Source: an uncultured Christensenella sp. (GTDB taxonomy: Bacteria > Bacillota > Clostridia > Christensenellales > UBA3700). Taken from it: DNA of 28,397 nt. The stretch is from assembly GCA_910576875.1 (NCBI GenBank), contig CAJTKI010000014.1, forward strand, positions 1-28,397, written 5' to 3'. Below are positions 23,959-28,397 of this stretch, piece after piece. Both the position numbers and the translations under genes were made by a program. The notes under the pieces were generated by a model. It was given only the letters and a program-made list of their open reading frames with translations. It was not told the origin of the DNA and did no database searches. The stretch's first letter is position 1. Each line of letters opens with the position of its first letter.

Positions 23959-25328
23959 AGCGTATCCTCCACGATTGCTTTGGCGTTGCCGTAACACAAC
24001 GCATATGCCGCCTGCAACGCGTATCGATCCGCGCCGTCCGGCGTGTTCTGCGCCAAAAACGCGCAGACGATTTGTCTGTAATAGTCGTGCCGCGTGTACG
24101 ACAAAAAGCTGCGACTGTCCGTCAGCATGCCGACCAGCGACAGGAGATGCCCCAACTCCGCGATGCACGCCAGCGACTCCGCCATCCCGCGCTTGTGATC
24201 GTTGAACCACCAGCTGATGCCCATACGCACGCCCGCAAACGCGCCGCACAGCGTCGTCAGCGGATAATACATCGTCGGATTGAGCGTATACACGATCGTC
24301 TGCGGCAACAGCCCGTCGTCGTTGGCGGCGTTGAGTACGTTGCGAATGCGCGCGACGTCGATCGGATCGCCGACGCAGTCGAAACCGCTGTCCCGTCCGC
24401 ATGCGCGCAGCATCGCGCGATTGCAGTTGCGCGCGACCGCCACATGCAATTGCATGACGATCTTACGCCGCGCATACGCCTTGGCAAGCCATACGTACAG
24501 ATATCCGCGCAACGCGTCGTACGCCTGCGCGTCCGCGCGCTGCCCTTCGACGATCCGCAGGAACGTGCGCTCCGCTTCGCGCGCGTCGCCGATTGCGGAC
24601 GGAAACCCTTCCGTCCCGATATCGCTGAACTTGCATCCCATCTCGACGAACGCGTCCAGTCTGCGTTCGATCGCCTGCAAAAACGTATCCAAATCCCGAA
24701 TCGCCACGCCCGCCGCGCGTCCCAGTCTGTCCAGATACTGCGCATAATCGGGCGCCTCGAACTGCACGAGCGCGTCGGTACGGAAAGACGGCGCGACCTT
24801 AACCGCGTATCCGCCGTCGCGCAACAACGCGTGGTACGCCAGATCGTCGCACGGATCGTCCGTCGTGGCGATATATTCGACGCGGGCGCGTTCAATCGTC
24901 TTGCGGGGCGAAAGCCGCTCCGCGGCGATCTTTTCGTTGCACTTCGTCCAAATGCGATCGGCGTTTTCGGGCGTCACCGGATCGTCCACGCCGAAAAACG
25001 CGTGCAACTCCAAGCGCACCCAGTCGTAGATCGGATTGCCGAACGCCGTCGCGACCGTCTCGACGAAACGATCGAATTTCTCGCGCTCCGACGCGCCGCC
25101 CGTAATGTAATATTCGTCGACGCCGCGCGTGCGCATGAGCCGCCATTTATAATGATCTGCGGCAAGCCACATTTGCGCGATGTTCCCGAACGGTTTGTCT
25201 TCGTAGATGTCGCGCGCGGTCAAATGACAGTGATAATCGACGATCGGCAAATCGCGTACGGATTCGTAGATCGCTTTGGATTTCGCATCCGTCAGGATGC
25301 CGAGCGCATCAACGCTGAACTCTGCCAC
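23955..25328 (-). CDS. uxaC: Uronate (glucuronate) isomerase (457 aa)
   Basis: First step of hexuronate catabolism: D-glucuronate to D-fructuronate (or galacturonate to tagaturonate). The amidohydrolase-like metal motif DYHCHL is at 31-36, followed by family blocks such as MWLAADHYKWRLMR, TTDDPCDDL, WWFNDHKRGM and the late LTDSRSFLSYTRHDYYR. The start is GTG at 25328 with AGGAG six bases upstream; the frame is open further up but inside kdgK, which it overlaps by 20 bases. Length normal for the family. Uses of galacturonate cannot be excluded from this gene alone, but uxuA and the SDR-type uxuB point to glucuronate. Confidence 0.95.
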   Translation of the reverse strand: MAEFSVDALGILTDAKSKAIYESVRDLPIVDYHCHLTARDIYEDKPFGNIAQMWLAADHYKWRLMRTRGVDEYYITGGASEREKFDRFVETVATAFGNPIYDWVRLELHAFFGVDDPVTPENADRIWTKCNEKIAAERLSPRKTIERARVEYIATTDDPCDDLAYHALLRDGGYAVKVAPSFRTDALVQFEAPDYAQYLDRLGRAAGVAIRDLDTFLQAIERRLDAFVEMGCKFSDIGTEGFPSAIGDAREAERTFLRIVEGQRADAQAYDALRGYLYVWLAKAYARRKIVMQLHVAVARNCNRAMLRACGRDSGFDCVGDPIDVARIRNVLNAANDDGLLPQTIVYTLNPTMYYPLTTLCGAFAGVRMGISWWFNDHKRGMAESLACIAELGHLLSLVGMLTDSRSFLSYTRHDYYRQIVCAFLAQNTPDGADRYALQAAYALCYGNAKAIVEDTL

Positions 25329-26340
25329 TGCCGTCTCCTTTGCACAGTTTTTCGATCTCGGCGACGCTCGCGACGTTGAAGTCGCCTTCGACCGTATGTT
25401 TGAGCGCGCTCGCCGCGACCGCGTAGTCGATCGCATGCTGCGCGTCGTATCCGTTGGTGAGCGCGTAGATCAAACCCGCGCCGAAACTGTCGCCGCCGCC
25501 CACGCGATCGACGATCTGGATCGTGTATTTGGCGGAGCGGTAACACCCGTCGCCGTCGCACAGAATGCCCGACCAACGATTGACGCTCGCCGAAATGCTT
25601 TCGCGCAGCGTAAACGCGACTTTGGAGATATTCGGGAACATCTCGCGCACCCGATCCGCAAGCGCGGCGTATGCGTCCGCGTCCAACTCTCCGCGCGTGA
25701 CATCGCTGTTTGCGGCGGCGATCCCGAACACGTCCTTGCAGTCCTCCTCGTTGGAGATCAGCACGTCCACATATCGCATCAGGTCGGACATCACGCGACG
25801 CGCCTTGTCCTTGCTCCACAGTTTGTTGCGATAATTCAAATCGCACGATACCGTGACGCCGCGCGCGCGCGCCGCTTCCAGCAGCCGCGCGGTCGTCTGC
25901 GCGGCGGTATCGGATACCGCCGGCGAAATGCCGGTAAAATGCAGCCATTGCGCGTCGTCCAATACGCGCGGATCGATCTCGTCCGCCGTCATCTCGCAAA
26001 ACGCGGAATGCGCGCGATCGTACACGACGACGCTGCCGCGCGGACCCGCGCCCTTTTCGCAATAATAGATGCCCATCCGTTCGCCGCCGCGCACGATCGC
26101 GGAGACGTCCACGCCCCAGCCGCGCAATTCGTTGACACAGCGTTGCGCCACGGCGTTGTCGGGCAGTTTGGTCAGATACGAGACGCGTTCGCCCATCTGC
26201 GCGAGCGATACCGCGACATTGGCTTCTCCGCCGCCGAATACGGCTTCGTAGCGATCCGCCTGCAAGATCCGTCGATGCCCGAACGGTTGCAACCGCAACA
26301 TGATTTCCCCGAACGTAACGATCCGTTTGTTTTGTGCCAT
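25309..26340 (-). CDS. kdgK: 2-keto-3-deoxygluconate kinase, PfkB family (343 aa)
   Basis: Phosphorylates 2-keto-3-deoxygluconate to KDPG with ATP. PfkB features: GGGEANVAVSLAQMG (36-50), the substrate-loop DLNYRNKLW (167-175), SNEED, and the nucleotide/catalytic signature DRVGGGDSFGAG (278-289) with Asp284 as base. The start at 26340 is one base after the eda stop, with AAGGGG upstream. Followed by uxaC with a 20-base overlap. Confidence 0.94.
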   Translation of the reverse strand: MAQNKRIVTFGEIMLRLQPFGHRRILQADRYEAVFGGGEANVAVSLAQMGERVSYLTKLPDNAVAQRCVNELRGWGVDVSAIVRGGERMGIYYCEKGAGPRGSVVVYDRAHSAFCEMTADEIDPRVLDDAQWLHFTGISPAVSDTAAQTTARLLEAARARGVTVSCDLNYRNKLWSKDKARRVMSDLMRYVDVLISNEEDCKDVFGIAAANSDVTRGELDADAYAALADRVREMFPNISKVAFTLRESISASVNRWSGILCDGDGCYRSAKYTIQIVDRVGGGDSFGAGLIYALTNGYDAQHAIDYAVAASALKHTVEGDFNVASVAEIEKLCKGDGSGRVQR

Positions 26341-26341
26341 G

Positions 26342-26983
26342 TCAGTTCCCCTTCTTGGCGCGCTCCACGCGTTCGATAAACGCGCGGCAATCCTGCGTCA
26401 CCTGCGCATAATCGCCTTTCTTCGCGCCCGCCGTCACCGACGATCCCGCGCCGACCGCGTACGCGCCCGCGGCAAACCATTCCGCGACGTTGTCCGCGCT
26501 CACGCCGCCCGTGGGCATGATCCGCAACTGCGGATACGGCGCGCGCAACGCTTTGAGTCCGGACGGACGGTGCACGTCCCCCGGGAACAGTTTGACCAAA
26601 TCCGCGCCCGCTTCCAACGCGCGCAACGCTTCGGTCGGCGTCGATACGCCGGGGATCGCGAGCACGCCGTAACGGTTGCAGGTACGCACGATCTCTTCGT
26701 CCAGCATCGGCGACACGACGAATTGCGCGCCCGCCAAAATCGCGATCCGCGCGGTCGTCGCGTCGAGCACGGTGCCCGCGCCGACGACGGCGTCCGGAAT
26801 TCGTTGCGCCAGCTCGCGAATGACTTCGTCCGCATGCGGCAACGTAAAGGTTACTTCGATCAGATGCATGCCGCCCGCGCAGCACGCTTCGGCGGTGCGG
26901 ATTCCCTGTTCGACGCTCTCGCCTCGTACGACGACGACCGCCCCTTCGCGTCCGATCGCGCGATAAATTTCGTGTTTGTCCAT
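26342..26983 (-). CDS. eda: KDPG/KHG aldolase (213 aa)
   Basis: Splits 2-keto-3-deoxy-6-phosphogluconate into pyruvate and glyceraldehyde-3-phosphate. Class I aldolase features: VVRG (18-21), Glu43 in IEVTFT, GAGTVLD (68-74), SPMLD, and the Schiff-base Lys131 in DLVKLFPG, then PTGGV. ATG at 26983 with GGGAGAG upstream. It is the first gene after the divergent promoter region, so the last enzyme of the pathway is the most promoter-proximal. Confidence 0.96.
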   Translation of the reverse strand: MDKHEIYRAIGREGAVVVVRGESVEQGIRTAEACCAGGMHLIEVTFTLPHADEVIRELAQRIPDAVVGAGTVLDATTARIAILAGAQFVVSPMLDEEIVRTCNRYGVLAIPGVSTPTEALRALEAGADLVKLFPGDVHRPSGLKALRAPYPQLRIMPTGGVSADNVAEWFAAGAYAVGAGSSVTAGAKKGDYAQVTQDCRAFIERVERAKKGN

Positions 26984-27017
26984 ATCTCTCCCATTCTTAC
27001 AGGAATTTTACAGTTTC

Positions 27018-27046
27018 ATTATAACCCACATCCATACCGAAATAAA
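27018..27046 (-). promoter_or_regulatory. Promoter of the 16-gene catabolic operon
   Basis: On the minus strand, a perfect -10 TATAAT (27023-27018), about 35 bases before the eda start. The position 17 bases upstream holds only TTTATT, a poor -35, as often seen at activator-dependent (for example AraC-family) promoters. Confidence 0.55.
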
Positions 27047-27071
27047 GGTAATTCCGTCAAAAAAGTATGGA
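27031..27071. promoter_or_regulatory. Candidate operator: inverted TCCATAC/GTATGGA pair
   Basis: TCCATAC (27031-27037) and GTATGGA (27065-27071) are exact complements, 27 bases apart. One half lies just upstream of the operon -10, the other overlaps the -35 of the divergent regulator gene. A plausible binding pair for the AraC-family protein, though short repeats can arise by chance. Confidence 0.4.
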
Positions 27072-27097
27072 CAAAACCGACCCCCGTATGCTAAGAT
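27068..27097 (+). promoter_or_regulatory. Promoter of the AraC-family regulator gene
   Basis: Plus strand: -35 TGGACA (27068-27073), 18-base spacer, -10 TAAGAT (27092-27097) with an extended TG upstream. The -10 lies inside a small palindrome CCGTAT-N6-ATACGG (27084-27101), a possible second operator. Confidence 0.5.
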
Positions 27098-27147
27098 ACG
27101 GATAGAAATCCGCGCGCATCGACGATGCTTATGCGGTAGGGGGAACC

Positions 27148-27900
27148 ATGTCCAGCATCAATTATTGCGGGAAGAATTTACGCACGTACGTCGTATCCCA
27201 GCACAACCACGCGTTTTGGGAGATCATCTATTGCACGGGCGGAGACGGCACGATCACGTTCGAGGACGGCACGGTCATCGACTACACGCAGTACCAACTC
27301 GTCATGGTGCCGCCGTTCATGAACCACGCCAATTCGTCCCAAAAAGGCTTCAAAAATCTGCACATGACGATCTCGGACTGGACGCCGCCGATTCGGACGG
27401 CGCGCCTGCTCGACGACAACGGACACCGCGATCTGCTCGCGGTCATGACGCTGTGCTATCGCTACTTCAACTCCAACATCAAAGAACAGCCCAAGCTGAT
27501 GATCTCGTTGACCGAACTGCTAATCGACATGCTGATCGCGTTTTCCGGCACTTCGGGGACGAGCCAGCACGTCGAAAACATGGCGACGATCTTGCTCGAC
27601 GGCTTTTCCGATCCCAATTTCTCAATCGACGAAATGTATCGCAGCATTCCGCTGAGCAAGGACTATCTGCGCCGTCAGTTTATCAAAGAAAAAGGCGTGT
27701 CGCCGTTGCAATTTCTCAATCAGACGCGCATCAACCACGCCAAAAAGTTGTTGCTTTCGCGCAGCATCAGCAACTACAAGATTTACGAAATCGCGGAGAT
27801 CTGCGGCTTCGTCGATCAGTTGTACTTCTCTCGCGTCTTCAAAAAAGTCACCGGACTGTCGCCCAAAGCCTACTGCGAAAAGCATGCTTCCCGACCATAA
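27148..27900 (+). CDS. AraC-family transcriptional regulator (250 aa)
   Basis: The N-terminal half fits a cupin-type sensor (HNHAFWEIIYCTGGDGTITFEDG near 19-40, then VMVPPFMNHA). The C-terminal half (about 150-245) has the two helix-turn-helix motifs of AraC/XylS: SIDEMYRSIPLSKDYLRRQFIKEKGVSP and KIYEIAEICGFVDQLYFSRVFKK, then TGLSPKAY. ATG at 27148 with TAGGGGGAA upstream. It is the only complete plus-strand gene and is divergent from the uronate operon across 164 bases, the classic arrangement for a local activator. The inducer is probably a uronate or an oligosaccharide from the pathway; this is inferred. Confidence 0.92.
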   Translation: MSSINYCGKNLRTYVVSQHNHAFWEIIYCTGGDGTITFEDGTVIDYTQYQLVMVPPFMNHANSSQKGFKNLHMTISDWTPPIRTARLLDDNGHRDLLAVMTLCYRYFNSNIKEQPKLMISLTELLIDMLIAFSGTSGTSQHVENMATILLDGFSDPNFSIDEMYRSIPLSKDYLRRQFIKEKGVSPLQFLNQTRINHAKKLLLSRSISNYKIYEIAEICGFVDQLYFSRVFKKVTGLSPKAYCEKHASRP

Positions 27901-27973
27901 TCCTTTCTGTGTTTGCGATCCCGCGCAAGCATAGGGACGGCAATCGGATCGCAATTCGTTCCGCAAACATGCA

Positions 27974-28017
27974 AAACGGCGCTCTCGGCGCCGTTTGTCG
28001 CGTCCGATCGGGACGCG
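27974..28017 (+). terminator. Tandem hairpins after the AraC-family gene
   Basis: AAACGGCGC/GCGCCGTTT (27974-27996) and CGCGTCC/GGACGCG (27999-28017) lie 75-115 bases after the stop codon. The stems are strong but the U-runs are poor, so termination efficiency is uncertain. Confidence 0.45.
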
Positions 28018-28101
28018 CGTCGTTTGCTTATGCTCAGCGTAGCACGCTTAGCCGTGGATTGCAAATTTTTGTGACAGCGATTTTTCTTGCGACGTGTCCG
28101 C

Positions 28102-28397
28102 TCAGTTCGCTTTTTTCTTGCGCAATTTGCGAATGCCGACGACCGTAAACCAAATGCCGTACAACGCGATCGTCATCGCGCCTACCATGCCCGCGATCGC
28201 ATACACGGCGATGCGGAACCATTTCGCATTCGCCAACGAATCCCCGCTCCCTGCCGGCGGCGTCGGCGCGTCCGGATCGGTTGTCGGCAGATCGGGATTG
28301 CTCGGATCTCCCGGATTGGTCGTCTGTCCGTGCGTAAACATGTCCGAACTGCTCTGCGTCGGCACTTCCAGCACGTTGCCGTCCTCGTCCGTGATCT
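28102..28397 (-). CDS. Surface protein paralogue C, C-terminal end (5' part off window)
   Basis: The frame enters from the right edge and ends at 28102. The visible roughly 98 residues match the end of paralogue B: ITDEDGNVLEVPTQSSS (B has ITDADGNVLDVPTQSNS), a Pro/Asp/Asn-rich linker longer in prolines, SLANAKWFR, a membrane helix, and the basic tail GIRKLRKKKAN. It therefore has the same anchoring design without LPxTG. The start, any switch element and the DUF6273-like domain lie outside the window. I see no clear terminator for it; the inverted repeat at 28032-28052 has no U-run. Confidence 0.88.
   Translation of the reverse strand, partial: ITDEDGNVLEVPTQSSSDMFTHGQTTNPGDPSNPDLPTTDPDAPTPPAGSGDSLANAKWFRIAVYAIAGMVGAMTIALYGIWFTVVGIRKLRKKKAN

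Noticed and set aside
28032..28052. Inverted repeat GCTCAGCGT/ACGCTTAGC as terminator of paralogue C
   Set aside because: One mismatch and no U-run on the minus strand; function unclear.
1..28397. tRNA, rRNA, CRISPR arrays, riboswitches, insertion sequences, phage genes
   Set aside because: I looked for cloverleaf patterns, regular repeat-spacer arrays, transposase or integrase motifs and known aptamer-like leaders and saw none.

Overview
The window looks like a chromosomal segment of an uncultured Bacillota (Clostridia-like) bacterium. The reasons are GGAGG-type ribosome binding sites, TTGACA/TATAAT promoters, a GPH-family sugar symporter, an SDR-type (Bacillus-like) UxuB, an orphan ECF sigma factor and large DUF6273/Ig-like surface proteins with a C-terminal membrane anchor. 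This assignment is inference; no rRNA or marker gene is present. Almost everything is encoded on the minus strand, so the transcription order runs from high to low coordinates.

Left part (1-7400): two long paralogous surface proteins lie in tandem, one cut by the left edge (1-2229) and one complete (2632-6363). Directly upstream of each lies the most interesting feature of the window: a roughly 185-bp element bounded by two hairpin-forming sites. The sites share the arms CATGGAAT/ATTCCATG and differ only in a 5-base centre. In each element the centres of the two sites are reverse complements of each other (ACGTC/GACGT upstream of the first gene, ACACT/AGTGT upstream of the second). Between the sites is a conserved promoter, TTGACA-N17-TAAAAT, which points AWAY from the surface gene. 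I read these as two locus-specific invertible promoter switches, both captured in the OFF orientation, giving phase-variable expression of surface proteins. No recombinase is visible in the window. The C-terminal end of a third family member lies at the right edge (28102-28397). An ECF sigma factor gene sits just upstream of the second switch.

Middle (7637-8995): a ClC-type chloride/proton antiporter, between strong terminators.

Right part (9195-26983): one long run of 16 minus-strand genes, mostly joined by 4-base ATGA stop/start overlaps and very probably one operon. The promoter-proximal genes are the complete intracellular glucuronate pathway (uxaC, uxuB-type SDR, uxuA, kdgK, eda). The middle holds three Gfo/Idh/MocA oxidoreductases, a sugar isomerase/epimerase-like TIM-barrel protein, a CehA/McbA-like PHP hydrolase apparently split in two, and a glycerophosphodiesterase-like protein. 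The distal part holds an (alpha/alpha)6 glycosidase-like protein, a GPH symporter, a lipoprotein and a membrane-anchored GH30 glycosidase. Together they suggest cleavage of a glucuronate-containing glycan at the cell surface, uptake, further (possibly oxidative, 3-keto-type) deglycosylation, and conversion of glucuronate to pyruvate and glyceraldehyde-3-phosphate. A divergent AraC-family regulator (27148-27900) probably controls the operon through the 164-bp shared promoter region.
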